The translations under genes and the position numbers were made by a program. From Neostapfia colusana (Eukaryota; Streptophyta; Magnoliopsida; Poales; Poaceae): a stretch of DNA of 64,000 bases. Numbering within the stretch: position 1 is the stretch's first letter; each line of letters starts with the position of its first letter. Positions 45,442 through 57,058 of this stretch are shown here, in pieces. A model generated the notes under the pieces. It worked only from the letters and a program-made list of their open reading frames with translations, was not told where the DNA came from and searched no databases. The stretch lies in assembly GCA_030760725.1 (NCBI GenBank), contig JASWHV010000003.1, positions 116,468,153 to 116,532,152 of the forward strand, written 5' to 3'.

Positions 45442-48400
45442 CAACAGCACACATATAAGGAACAATGTATTACATAAAACAATAGCAGAAGCTTACAAAT
45501 TTTTCTTTATAAATAATTTACATCAAGTAGCTACAGTGGAAGTCTATAACAACTCACTTCGAATAACTAAAGAGCACTCGAGATGAAGTCCAGCCCGCGG
45601 ACTCCTCTCGCTAGCAACACGAAGACAACAGCAGCGGATGGGTTCTCCATGTGTTACACGACTCGGAAGTCTCCGAGCCTCACAGGACAACCTTCTTCTT
45701 AGCATCGATGTTACACTGGAAAACCACTTATATAGCAAGCGTGAGCACATAGGCTCAGCAAGACTGATCCGTCTCTCCTAAATAAAATACTCTACATGTA
45801 CGATGGTTGTAATTGGGTTAGCTAGATTTGCATAAAGGACTCGCCTAATGTAGATCCTTAACTTTCAGATTTTAAGCCTCATTGTACAGACCTTGAGCCG
45901 AAAAGCATTGCAACTCCACAATCAAACAAGAAATTCTTTGTTGTGATGCTTCTTGCACAAAGTAAAAGTAAAGTTTAATGAGCCTATCTATAATTCAATC
46001 ATGGTTGCAGTACAAATTACATCACAGCCTTATCCAGTTCAAAAGAAAACAGTTTCAGTTGTTACTACATCAATACGCAGTGGGCAAGTATGCTCATATA
46101 AGCGCGAGCGATGGTGATTCGAATCAGTACACGTCTGGACTACATGACACGTACACCCGTACTCCGAGTTGCCGGCAGCAAGCTCGACTGACGTTCTACA
46201 CGGCCACCTTTCCCAAGATCTTCCACACAGGACGCAGTCTAACTGCCCCGAGTCTGCAAGCTCCCTCAAGGTACATACCCCCAGTGGTATGTTCTTGAGC
46301 GAGTTACCTCCTGCTACCCTGACGCCAAAAGCCTAAGGCAGTTAGAAAAGTTCCAATATGGATCTCCCAAGATACATTGGTTTCGTGGGGTCCCATATAG
46401 CCAGTATGTGCCTGTTACACAACTCAAACTTGTCCAACAGGGCCAAGCACGGACGGGCCTTAACCGACACAGGCAGGGCTATGCATGCACGGTCCGCAGC
46501 CTGCTGCATCTAAACCTCCCTTCCCGGTCTCCATTTCTTATGTGTGAACTTTCCTCGTCATTTCTAATTTTGACCCGTTCCGAGTAAACCAGCCCTAAAC
46601 TCACGAGTAGATTCCAACTACTCGACTTCTACCAGACCTTTCCTACTAACATTTAGCGTAGCCAAATACACTCGAGGAGGTGCTATTCTACCCTTTCTCT
46701 CTTAGGTATTTCTGGTCATGCAACTTGGGTTTTCAATATCAACTAGACTTAATGCAAACAAACAATTCAAGCTATGATCTATTGAAATGGAAATGTTTTA
46801 GAAAACTGTTCAAATGCAAACCGGGCTTGCCTGTTTTGCAGGTGACTAAGAGTACAATCAGTTAGTGACGATCACTTGGGGCTTGATCACTCGCTTTCAT
46901 CCCTCCTTGATCTTCATGTCCTTCTCATGTTCTTCACGTAGATGCTACACGATATGATCATGCATATGTATTTAATTGAAAAGCTTTTGCTAATAATGTC
47001 TAATGACAGTTTACAAACTGGAACTCTGTTTAATAATTTAAAATGACACTGGTGCTAGTGGTTTTGGGTTGCGTTTAAGCACTATGATCAAGTGTTGAGT
47101 GCTAATCATCATTTGTGTGTTGATCACCTAAAGAGGTTACACAAGACTGGTGATTCAGAGCTCCAATGGAGCTGAAAATTTCTTGGTGAGTTCCTTGTCA
47201 AAAGAAAGTCCCCTGGACCAAAAATTAACACTTCTCATTGAGTGGTTTATTCAGAACAGTTCTCTAAGTATTTAAGCAAAGAGGAATTAATTCTGAGGTA
47301 ACGCCCATGTTCATGTCAAATTTAGTGAACTAAAATTCCAATTATAGTTCATGGAGCCTACATGAATTTTCCTAGCATTTTTGGAGCTAGAAATTGCCCA
47401 GAACTGAATTTCCAAGTTTTGGAAATTCTCTGAAAATGTTTCTGTATTCATTTGAACACAGTAATTTACAATCTGAATTCTCCTGATCAAATCAACTCCA
47501 AATGAGCTGAAACTTTTACAGGGTTCTAATAACACCCTAAAGAATATTCTGGCAAAATTTCAGGATTTTTGGACGAACCAAACTCCCTATAAAATTCTTT
47601 TTCTGAAAAGTTTAAAGAATTTTCCAGAACTAAATAATGACTTTCATACAAATTGGGTTGCGTATTTGGATAGAGTTTGTCAATCTGAATCTAACCCAAT
47701 TTGAATCACTAAATTTGGAGTTTCCTAGCAAAAGTTATGCTCTTCTAAAATTTGGAGAAAAATCTGGGATTTGAATTAATCGGGGAAAAGTTTAAATACT
47801 GACGGTGGGTCCATGGGACACGTGTCTGGTGTCGTGATAGCGCCACTCGGGGCCACAGGACTGTTTCCCGTGCTGTCACAGTTGATCCGGTGTTACAGAG
47901 GATCCGGCCCTTCTCTCCCGAGTGACTGACATGCGGGTCCGGTGTCCCCTTCGTCTACCTCCCGCCCCCATGCGATAGCGCCGCCGGAGCTCGCCGAATT
48001 CGGTCGTCCAGACAAATACCAAGCTGGCACTCGCCGCCAGGCCCTATCTTCGTGCGAGGAACATGATGGGATGATCTCCCTGGACCGGCGAAGCCCCTAA
48101 ACCATCTAGCACCGGTGCAGCGGCTCGGAGGAAGTCCGGCGACGTCGCCCCGACGCCCTAAGCCCTCCAAGCTTCGGATTCCAAGCCCTAAAGCACCGGT
48201 GGATGCTAGGAAAGCTTGGCATGGGGGTGAAACGGCTCGGAAATGGCTCTAAACTAGGGTTCATCATGCGCCCGATGCTTCCTATCGCGGTAGCTGTCGG
48301 AAAAGCTTAGAGCAAGCCTTCTACCGTGGGTTTCATGCTAGGGTTTGTGAAGAAGAAAGGTTGCTAAGCAAGTCTAGCTTCTGTGTGTGCAATTTGCAGA

Positions 48401-49014
48401 GCTCTAAACCATTATAGCGTGAGAATTTAAATGATCCTTACCCGCACCTCGGTTTGAACCAGCTAGAGGAAAATCCCGAAATTCGTCGGCAATAGGCAAC
48501 GGCTGGAGCTGAGCTTCGGATGGAAGCTGCAGCAAGCTCTTGCGCGTCCAACGGTCCTCTTGCTTGGTCATGAAAACCTCTCTGTAGGACTGCCCACGAG
48601 AGCACCTCATCGCCGTTGCTTTCGGCCGCCACAGAGAGGCCTGCTCCCGAGTGAGGAGAACCAAGAACTGCTCGGCTGTGGTGCGAGGGGGTCGTGGGAA
48701 TTGCTAGGGTGTGGTTTTGCTGTTCAGTTGAAGCTTTGCACGCTAGCTGTGGTGGTGGCCAATCAATCAGACGAGCGTCGGCCGCTGCGGTCTGTTGCTC
48801 GCACGAGGAGGAAAAGAGCTTCGATATCTCGGTGATAAGGGCGAAAGGGAGCACGGCAGAGGGTATAAGAACCTCAGCTGAGGCGGTTCGAGAGATAGGC
48901 GGTCGCCGGAGCGGTGGCGCTGGCATCGGTTTCTCTCTGTCAATCTCCTGTGAGAAGCAAAACAGAGACTACTCTCTGAAGATCTTTTGCATTTTTCAGC
49001 TCCCTCAATGATAT

Positions 49015-49062
49015 GTGGGACCCACAGCTCAGTCCCTCCTTATCCTTCTCCTAAATATATCC
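49015..49062 (-). promoter_or_regulatory. Candidate LTR promoter of element E
   Basis: On the minus strand a GATATATTTAG box at about 49051-49062 is followed 26 nt later by the palindrome GTGGGACCCAC (49015-49025), which would sit near the transcription start. The arrangement is repeated in the 3' LTR. The palindrome contains GGACCCAC, a match to the TCP class I consensus GGNCCCAC. The promoter role is an inference. Confidence 0.4.
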
Positions 49063-49596
49063 CAAAATTTGAAAATGGTGAAATCAGATTGTGGAAGTTC
49101 AAATCTGAGGTGCATTTGGATAATTGGGCATGTTTCATCCAAATTCAAATGGCCATTTGAATTCTTTGCTATTTAAAGTCCATTTTGAAAAATGAGTTGC
49201 AAAACCTTTCAACAATTCATGAAACTTTGCATACCCACTAATTTGGACCTAAGGAATTCAAATATGAAATCTGATTTTTAATTTGGCTGCTGCAAATGAG
49301 ATTTTTAGCACAACAGTTTTGAAATTCATTGTGTTGCTCTCATTTGAATTTTGAGTTGAACAAATTTGTTCCAAACCTAACTTTAGCTTTCTCACACATA
49401 TGGGACTTCCCATCTTGGTTTGAGATCCTTCTTGGTTTTCCATGTTTTCAAACAAATGTTTGAACTTGTGTGAAGAGAGCCCTCATGTGTGTTATCACAT
49501 GTGGAAAAAGTTTTAACAATTCCAAAATTTTATACATATGAAACCAACTTTTGCAAACAAGAGTTTCTTTGTATTCACATTTTTGGGACCTTTACA

Positions 49597-49601
49597 CCTC
49601 A
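49597..49601. repeat. Target site duplication CCTCA, right copy
   Basis: Matches 34842-34846 exactly and joins directly to the 5' LTR of element E. Confidence 0.92.
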
Positions 49602-51627
49602 CCGGCGTGCGCCGCCGCGGTTGGCACGAGGAAGGAGATGACCAGTGGGTGGGACCCACTGCCAATGTTTTAAACATTTCCCTGATTTTCAGTTTTGATT
49701 TCAAACTTCAAACACACATAACTTTTGCTAGGAATGTTTAAATGGAGTGAATCAAATTTTGTTGGATCCATATATCGGAGTACTTTCCATCAAAACAAGT
49801 TTCACTCCATGAAAACCTGTATTTCTACAAAATTATTTCTCCCAATTTTAAATTGTTGGGAATTTTAACTGGATATTGCTTTGGTGGAAAATTCTGAAAT
49901 TTGGCCAGGATGATCCTTGTTATCTCTAGGAGTCACCATAAAAATTTCAGATCCATTCGAGCCCATTAATCCACCTAATGGTGTGGTTAAGTAAACTGAT
50001 TCAGAGAAAAAGAAAAATGTTCAGAAACATTTTTCAGAATTTCTCTGAATTTGTTTAGCTCATATATTTTGCTAGGATTCTTCAAATTTGATGAAACCAA
50101 TTAAATTGGAACCATCTTAGACTCTTGTTTCCAAAAAGTCATGGTTGGATCCATGTAAATCCCTAGAAAACCCTAAGAGCTCTAGTTATGGCCAATTACA
50201 CATTCATTTGTGCAGGGCTTAAATGAGCTTTGCTTCAAATGAAATTTGGCCAAGACTGTGTTTAGGTTGTCACCAAACCACAGTAAAAATTTTAGATTGA
50301 AAGGGGCTGTCTAGCTACACTTATAGTCTTGACATTATCGAAGTAACTCAAATGCATTTAAATTGGCACGCGTCAGTATTTTCCTTTTCGTGTAGTCGCT
50401 AAGATCGAAGAAGGCCTGGAGGTTCTGGACTTTATTATTCTGGAAGAACAATTAGTCAACGACCAGCAGCAAGGCAAGCTCCAGTTTGCATTATCCTATT
50501 TATAAAGTCTTATGTTTTGATCACTTACCTTATGCATTTTCTACTATGTACATTAGAGTCTTGATTGGAAACCCACTTGCATAGCCAAGAGAACCAAGGG
50601 TTTTGGGTTTAGGATTTGAACCTTGAGTAGCCACTGCAATGCTTAAATGGTCGAGTAGTTGGATCTACTCCCAAGAATAGGCTTAGAAGCACACCACTCA
50701 GTTAGAGAGATAGACAATGAATCACATGGCATAAAAATGAGACCGAGCGGAGAGTAAGTGCAGCAGGACTTTAGGGCCTGGGTTCCATAGCTCTGTTTGT
50801 GTCTATTGAGGACCGAGACGTTTGTGGGCCTGTTGAACAAGCTAGAACAGTACCAAAGACCTACCGGCTATATGGGAACCGGGAAACCGATGTAATTCGG
50901 GTAGCGATATGTTGAGGCATTGCTTGTCGTCCAGAGGGTAGGTTCAGAGCAGCGAGGTATAAATCGGCTAGCGGGCACCAAGGATTCTCCGCATAGAGAC
51001 CTCCTGCTCGGGACGATAGGACCGGTTCAACACTTGGCTAACGGATGAAAAGTGGTTGGATACGACGTCCGTGATGGTTGCTGTAGGCAACATCGAGTAC
51101 GGGCGTACGTGACGGGTTATTCGGGTAACCCTGCAGGTGTGAATCGATTATAATCGCCATCCTCACGGCCAGTGAGTACCACTTGTTCACTGTACCGTGG
51201 CGTAGAAAGAACAGGCTAGTTGTCATGATAAAATGTTGCTGGTTGAATGCTTTACATTGGTTGTTAATTAAAGGGTTTGGTTTAGAGCAAATTTATGTTC
51301 TTTTCAACCTTAGGCATGTTCCACAAGGGGAATGTGTTTCTTGTTTGATTGCGGACTCCTTATGTGGCTTAGCACAAGGTTTTCCAAGAATTTGAGGCTA
51401 AAACTTTAAAGTAAGGATCAACTACTTAGGTGAGTCCTTATGCAAAGAACTTCCTACTGTACACTTCAATTTCCGCACATAGAGTTACATGTTTAGATGA
51501 GACATGTCAGTCTTGCTGAACCATCGTGCTCACTGCTTGTAGTTGAAGTGTTTGCAGGGTTCTATGAGGAGGAGACGGACCCACAAGAGGAAATCACAGT
51601 CGAGTGGGAGCAATGCACACCGTCATG

Positions 51628-51678
<51 letters not shown>

Positions 51679-51903
51679 ACGCTACTAGGAACACGTTCAC
51701 GGGCTGAACGTGAACCTTTTGCTTAGTCTATGCCCGCAAGTGTAGACTACAACATTATTTTGTTGTTACTTTGTTTATAAACAAGTTTATGTAATAAAAT
51801 GTAGCTTCCGATTATCACTTTATAGGTGTGTTATCCAGTGCTGTCCATTGCAGAACCCCTCAACAAAATCCTGGATTTTCGGGACCGTCGGGTCCTCACA
51901 TCA
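49602..51903 (+). repeat. LTR remnant D, right part
   Basis: Continuation of 34649-34846, alignable with about 22900-25351 of the element C LTR to its 3' end (GGGTCCTCACATCA against GGGTCGTGTCA). No primer site follows, so it was a 3' or solo LTR; its 5' end is lost. GTGGGACCCAC is at 49649-49659. The stem-loop near the end is decayed (about 51836-51856). Confidence 0.8.
51631..51677. repeat. (GT)n microsatellite in LTR remnant D
   Basis: About 23 uninterrupted GT units. The corresponding place in the element C LTR (about 25120) has only a short interrupted GTGTGCGTATGTG, so the tract expanded after the LTR was copied. Confidence 0.95.
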
Positions 51904-53066
51904 GTGACAAGTTATATCGCCAAAATATCGATGGACTCTTACTGAAATGCTTAGATAAAGAAACAGGCAAAGGAAGCCATGGGGGAGTTTCACGAAGGGC
52001 TTTGTGGCACACATAAGTCTGCCCACAAGATGAAGTGGATGCTCAAACGAGCAGGATTCTATTGGCCGATTGCAAGAGGACTGTTTCAGGAATTACAAGG
52101 GATGTGAAGCCTGCCAGAGGTTCGCAGACATCCAACAAGCCCCGGCTACCACGCTACATCCTATTGTGAAGCCATGGCCATTTATAGGATGTGGTCTGGA
52201 CTTCATTGGGAAGATACACCTTGTGTCATAAAAGAAACATTGTTTCGTGCTGGTTGCTACAAATTACTTCACCAGGTGGACAGAGGCCGTTCCTCTAAAG
52301 ATCAACACGAACAAAGAGGTAACCAGCTTTGTCCATGAGCATATCATTCATAGATTTGGTGTCCCAACAACTTTAACTACGGGTCAAGGAGAAGCGTTCA
52401 TATCCTCTCTGTTTAGAGAGTTTGCCGAATCCTTTAAGATAAAATTGTTGAATTCTTCACCATACTATGCTCAAACTAATGGACAAGCTGAGGCTAGAAA
52501 CAAAATATTGATCAAGCTCATCAAGAAGAAGATCAAAGATAACCCAAGACAGTGGCACGAAACATTGAACGGAACTCTATGGGCTCATAGAGTATCAAAG
52601 CACGGCGCCACCAAGGTAACTCCTTTGGAGCTTGTATATGGACAAGAAGTTGTATTACTGGTGGAAATCAAGTTGCAAGCATGTCGAGTAGCTCAACAAG
52701 ATAACCTTTCAGATATGGAATATCAAGAGCTAATGATGGACAAGATAGATGAAGCACCCGAGAGCCGAATGGAAGCCTTGAGAGAAATTGAGAAGGAAAG
52801 ATCAAGGTAGCCAAGACTTACAACAAAAGAGTTAAAGAGAAATCATTTTAAGTCAAAGACTTAGTATGGAAAATGATTTTGCCATTGGGAACTCGAGATA
52901 AGAAGTTTGGCAAATGGTCACCAAGTTGGGAGGGACTTTTCAAGATTGTAGGAGTCATCCACGGGAATGCTTACTTTCTGAAGAACATGCAAGGGGGAAC
53001 TCGGGAAAAGCTATCAACGAAAGATACTTGAAGGAATTTTACCCGAGTGTGTGGCAAGAAGGTTGA
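51904..53066 (+). pseudogene. pol: Integrase of Tat-lineage element F
   Basis: The zinc-binding region is recognisable in pieces (HEGLCGTHKSAHKMKW, GCEACQRFAD) across frameshifts, followed by the first core Asp in GLDFIGKI and a stop before KHCFVLVATNYFTRW. The second core Asp is replaced by Gly (LTTGQGEAF, codon 52382-52384), while the core Glu is kept (NGQAEARN). A stop at 52808-52810 and one near 52850 interrupt the C-terminal part, which still reads LVWKMILPLGTRDKKFGKW and WSPSWEGLFKIV, ending at TGA 53064-53066. Inactive by several criteria. Confidence 0.85.
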
Positions 53067-53151
53067 AGTATCTAAAATTTGCAAGGTAAAACAACCGATT
53101 TATCTAATGAATCGTGGCTAGGAAGGTGGTTTTTGGCATACTCCATTTGCC

Positions 53152-53168
53152 AAAAAAACAGGGGGGCA
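53152..53168 (+). other. Polypurine tract of element F
   Basis: An A-run, CA, six G, then CA immediately before TGTGTTG. This GGGGGGCATGTGTTG wording is what I expect at the 3' LTR of Tat elements. Confidence 0.65.
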
Positions 53169-53833
53169 TGTGTTGCATATGAAAAGTGGTTGTGTATTTT
53201 GCAAGTGGGAGACACCAAAAAACGGGTTATTGGAATCCATTTTATCTTGAAGACTCAGGTTGCGGATGTCCCAGCGGGAGAACCTACCTGGACCCAAAGT
53301 TCAGCCTGCGGTAAGAAGTTTTACCTTGAAACCAAAGATACAGGCATCCGGGAGGAGAGCCAGTCGGGAAACCAAGTTTACCTTGCGAACGCAAGATAAA
53401 CAAGCTAAACCGCAAGATGCATAGGCTGGACCGAGACTTAGTAATTCTTGAGTGGATCCAAATGATGTAACTTTCTATATTTTCGTCGTGTCAATGTTCT
53501 AGAGGGTGTCTTCATGATACTTTCACGTATACGTGCATTAGAGATAAGATAAAGTTAGGAAGTTTTAGTTTAAACTTAGAATAGATAAGATCATCAAGAT
53601 TTGTACCGGGGATATATAAAGGCAGCCCTCTATTGAGAAAGACATCCGAATCAAAACAGAAAACTCTCGTTCTCTTGTTTTTCTCTAGTTAATAGATTAG
53701 TTCTTAGCTTCTTCGATATTTTGCTGAGAAAAGTATCCGGTCCTTCTCCCCGAAAGGATAACCTACCTTGTTTCATCTATGAAACTTCATGTTTCATCTA
53801 AATTCTCAGTGATAATCGCTGAAAACACCAACA
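53169..53833 (+). repeat. 3' LTR of element F (~665 bp)
   Basis: Opens TGTGTTG and ends CCAACA, giving short terminal inverted repeats (TGTTG / CAACA). A TATATAAA box is at 53613-53620. No second copy is in the window, so the ends rest on motif and position only. Confidence 0.65.
53613..53620 (+). promoter_or_regulatory. TATA box of the element F LTR
   Basis: TATATAAA followed by GGCAGCCC, about 445 nt into the LTR; a typical plant LTR core promoter by sequence. Confidence 0.6.
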
Positions 53834-54121
53834 GGTGAGAGGCTTTGATGCTTCAAGATTGCATACAAAAGAAGACGATGAAGATTGTTCATGGGAAAAG
53901 TATTATAAGAGAAACAAAAGTGAAGAAAAAATATGATAATAAAAAGATATAGTAACATGTCATCTCTCAAATGTACCATCACATTTTTGAAACCGACTCT
54001 AAAACCACTCTAAGCATTATTTAGACGGTTTTAGATAGTTTGAGATTTAGAATACGTTTTAAAATTAAGGGGGTGATGTAGACTAACATCAATATGTGAG
54101 TGGTTAAGTAGACTTATTCCT
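53834..54121. other. Unassigned 288-bp stretch between elements F and G
   Basis: AT-rich with no ORF. It contains AATTAAGGGGGTGATGTAGA (54062-54081), which could be a polypurine tract followed by an LTR start of yet another + strand element, but nothing after it supports this. The 3' LTR expected for element G is not visible here. Confidence 0.5.
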
Positions 54122-55429
54122 TCAAAAATAACTACAAGTAGTCTTTGGCACAATAGGAGAAATCTGAGGCTGAAGGGATCTATGCTTGACATTCTTAACA
54201 AACTCCAGTCCCGACACCTTCTCAATGAGGCACATGATGAATGGGGCATAACCACATGAGCGATTGGGGGTGTGGGATATGTTGAAGATGTCGTTGTAGA
54301 TGTAGTCAAACACATTGAATTTTACATCTTCGCAAATCAGCTTTAACAGGTGGCGGAGGTGGACCTGGATCATCCTCACATCTGTGTCTTTAGGTGCGAA
54401 AACCTTTCTCAAGATCCGGTTTAGCGCACTAAAGAATGGATGGAGGATTTTGGTTGGAGGGGGATTATAAAAGCCAATATCATACATGAATTCCATCTCC
54501 CCCAAGTATAGCGCCGTGAGATTGTGAATGATGAACTCATGGCTCCGGGACTCCTTGAGTCCAAGATTCCGTGCAAACTCACTATATAGGACGGAATATT
54601 GGACTCCGTCCGTCATCCATGAAATATTCCTATCCCCAAAGGTGGAGAAGTAGCACGTGGTGTGAAACTGAGACACCACCTCCGTGTTCTAGTCATATTG
54701 AAAAGCTAGAAGATCCTTTAGACCGTGATGCTCAGCATCTTGTACAACTGTGAAGGCTTGATGATTTTTATTTTCCATATAGGTCCAATCAGCCCACTGA
54801 CCATAAGCAACTGGCGTCCTCATTTTCAAGTAGATAAGGCGATAGTAGTCGCAGTGGAAGTCACACCAAAAATGATGATCCGGTGTGGCCTTCTCATACT
54901 TGTAGAGATCCTTTTCCCTAAATCTCCTCGCCTTTTCAGAGCCTTTACCATGGAAGATGTTGCTTCAAAGCTCTGGTTGTCGGTTGGGATTATTCATGGG
55001 AGGTGTCATTACCAAGGGCCCAATGGGACCCTGTGGGGGAGCACTTGACCCCACGGGACGGTCTCGAATGACAAGTACCCCGCTAGCAGGTGTCCTTCTC
55101 CTTGGTGCTGCCGTTTTGACGGGCACCTTCTGAACCAGGGCTTTGCCTTTTCTCTGTGCCACTTCTCCTTCATTGATGGGTCTTTTTCCTTTGTCAGCCG
55201 CTTGGGAACTTTCTTTTTCACCTAAGGAGACTATCCTCTTTCTTCGCTCTTCTTCAGCTTGAGCCTGAGTTGCCTCTCTTTCATGTCGCTTATTGGTTCG
55301 AGCTTCACGACAAGCTAGCTCTTGCGCAAGTGCTGCGTCCTCTTCCTCACGATGGCGGTAAAGCTTTTGTCGAGCTGTTTCTCGCTCCGGGTCGGAGAGA
55401 GGTGGAGAGTTGTCGTGTTGAGACCTGCT
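54122..55429 (-). pseudogene. Extra 3' ORF of element G, plant-transposon-protein-like
   Basis: One frame of about 435 codons, interrupted by TGA 54965-54967 and TAG 54689-54691 and ending at 54122. The N-terminal ~100 residues are charged, rich in Glu, Arg and Gln (helical or coiled coil), followed by a basic Pro-containing linker. The C-terminal ~270 residues (WADWTYMENK, FHTTCYF, WMTDGVQYSV, EFARNLGL, FDYIYNDIFNI, CGYAPFI) resemble the domain annotated in grasses as putative plant transposon protein. No ATG is found at the upstream end; the frame opens after a stop near 55430, so splicing or another start is possible. It occupies the position where some Sireviruses have an envelope-like ORF, but I see no membrane segment. 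Confidence 0.7.
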
Positions 55430-55530
55430 TCAAGAACAAATGAGCAAGGATATGAGTTCAAAACAAAAGATTATCATGATAGAGGTGCAGCAAAAAACAC
55501 TATGTTAGGGGTTAACTTCAAGGTTTGGCC

Positions 55531-56105
55531 AGGCTTGTCCGGTCCCTGACAGGACTAGTCTGGTCAGGATCGGACTTGTCCGCCTTTTGTCAGTACTAGT
55601 CCGGACTACCTGGGGTTAGACCCTAACTATGTGAATTTTCTGCAAATCCAATCAATAGTTTGCAATAATTCTTGCGAGGAATCGCATGAAGGTTATGAAG
55701 CACTAGCCATCCTAGTTTATGGGAGAAACATCCTAGAATCGAGAGATTTGAAGAGATTAGGTTTTGCCCCAAGAACGCACCTTGATTGTTTCAATCCGAT
55801 GAAATCTCCAGATTGAAGTGCGAAGAAGTCCGAAGATTGACTTCCCGATGTCCCAAGGGGCGAGTTTTGAGCGCCGGCGCGTGTTGAGATGTGTTACAAG
55901 TGAAGTGGGTGTCTCGGCCCTGGCGGTTGGGTTATGTCCCAACCGCCCGGACTAGTCCGGTTGTAGATACCGAACAAGTCCGGTTGATGGGCCGGGTCCG
56001 GACTTATCTTACTTTGCGGACTAGTCCGGTGAGGAACAGACTAGTCCGATGTAGGCTTGTCTAAACCTAGTCAGGCTCGTCTAGGACTCTGGACTTGTCT
56101 GACCT
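55531..56105 (-). promoter_or_regulatory. Palindrome-rich region between pol and the 3' ORF of element G
   Basis: About ten copies of an ACTAGT-centred palindrome (best form CGGACTAGTCCG) and variants such as GGACTTGTCCG, in two groups (55531-55610 and 55948-56105). The same motif fills the LTR U3 at 62611-63170. No ORF. It could be a regulatory region for the 3' ORF. Confidence 0.55.
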
Positions 56106-56365
56106 CTCGGGGAGATTAGTACGGCCCTTGACATCATACTCTCATATATATGAAGAGATATGCAGGAAATGATCCATATAGACTAATTTTTCACAAGTAT
56201 TCTCAATGAACATGGCCAGTAGGGCACACAAGCAATCATACGATGGCCATGATTCAAGGAGATAATAATCGAAAATAATTTGATAGAGAATTGAGAGAGA
56301 CGGTTTTTGAAAGAGCATGCTCAGTTTTGAAGAAATTAGACAATTAACAAACAGATGTGAACCAT

Positions 56366-57058
56366 CTAAGCCACATTCCAAGAGTCAAGGATATTTAGCT
56401 CATTCCTAAGTTCGCAAAAGCGTTTTTCATCTAGTGGCTTGGTGAAGATATCGGTTAGTTGTTTTTCAGTTCTAACATGTGAAATAACTATACCTCCCTT
56501 TACTGAGTGATCTCTCGGAAAATGATGTCGGATATCAATGTGTTTGGTCCTAGAGTGTTCAACAGGGTTACGGGCAATCTTAGAAGCACTCTCATTGTCG
56601 CATAGGAGTGGAATATGGTTCATATTGAGACCATAGTCTCTTAGAGTTTGTCGCATCCAAAGAAGTTGTGCACAACAACTCCCGGCTGCAACGTACTCCG
56701 CTTCGGCTATGGATAGGGCAATGGAATTTTGTTTTTTGGATGACCATGACACTAGGGACCTGCCCAAAAATTTACAGGTACCCGAGGTACTTTTCCTATC
56801 CACTTTGCATCCGGCATAATCAGCATCGGAGTATCCGATGAGATTGAATTTGGACCCTTTAGGATACCACAGCCCTCGGTTAGGTGTATGAACTAGATAG
56901 TGCAGGATTCTCTTTACGGCTGTTAGATGACACTCTTTAGGCACGGCTTGAAACCTTGCACACATGCATACACTTAACATAATATCGGACCTAGATGCAC
57001 AAAGATAAAGAAGGGATCCAATCAAGGAACAGTATACCATTTGATCCACGCTAAGGCT
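56366..57058 (-). pseudogene. pol: RNase H, element G
   Basis: Ty1/copia RT C-terminus and RNase H: YCSLIGSLLYLCASRSDIMLS, SDADYAGCKVDRKSTSG, AEAEYVAAGSC, NPVEHSRTKHIDIR and QLTDIFTKPLDEKRF motifs are all present in an open frame ending at 56366. This is the best-preserved part of element G. Confidence 0.9.

Larger units (their letters stand above)
34847..49596 (-). mobile_element. Element E: complete-ended Tekay-like chromovirus, coding region decayed
   Basis: 14,750 bp on the minus strand with both LTRs (34847-39092 and 45355-49596), TG...CA ends, primer site, leader, gag-pol, polypurine tract and a perfect CCTCA target duplication. It sits inside LTR remnant D. Gag-pol has at least six in-frame stops, an RT deletion, integrase frameshifts, a damaged zinc knuckle and a damaged protease motif, so it could move only with proteins supplied by another copy. 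The LTR copies differ at a few percent of positions in the stretches I compared. Confidence 0.95.
45355..49596 (-). repeat. 5' LTR of element E (4242 bp)
   Basis: Minus-strand start TGTAAAGGTCCC at 49596, end CA at 45355. The counterpart is 34847-39092. It holds the LTR-end stem-loop (45421-45441), a GC-rich block (about 47880-48960) and the candidate promoter listed separately. Confidence 0.94.
51904..53833 (+). mobile_element. Remnant F: Tat-lineage Ty3/gypsy element, 3' end
   Basis: Integrase, a short untranslated stretch, polypurine tract and a 665-bp 3' LTR on the + strand. Everything upstream of the integrase zinc-binding region is missing; LTR remnant D abuts it at 51903. Integrase wording (VLVATNYFTRW, YYAQTNGQAEARNK) differs from the chromoviruses here and fits the Tat lineage, which lacks a chromodomain. 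Confidence 0.82.

Noticed and set aside
53079..53399. 106-codon + strand ORF after the Tat integrase
   Set aside because: Spans the polypurine tract and the start of the LTR of element F; chance frame.
54062..54082. Polypurine-tract-like GGGGG followed by TGATGTAGAC
   Set aside because: No coding sequence upstream and no LTR body downstream; too little to call another element.
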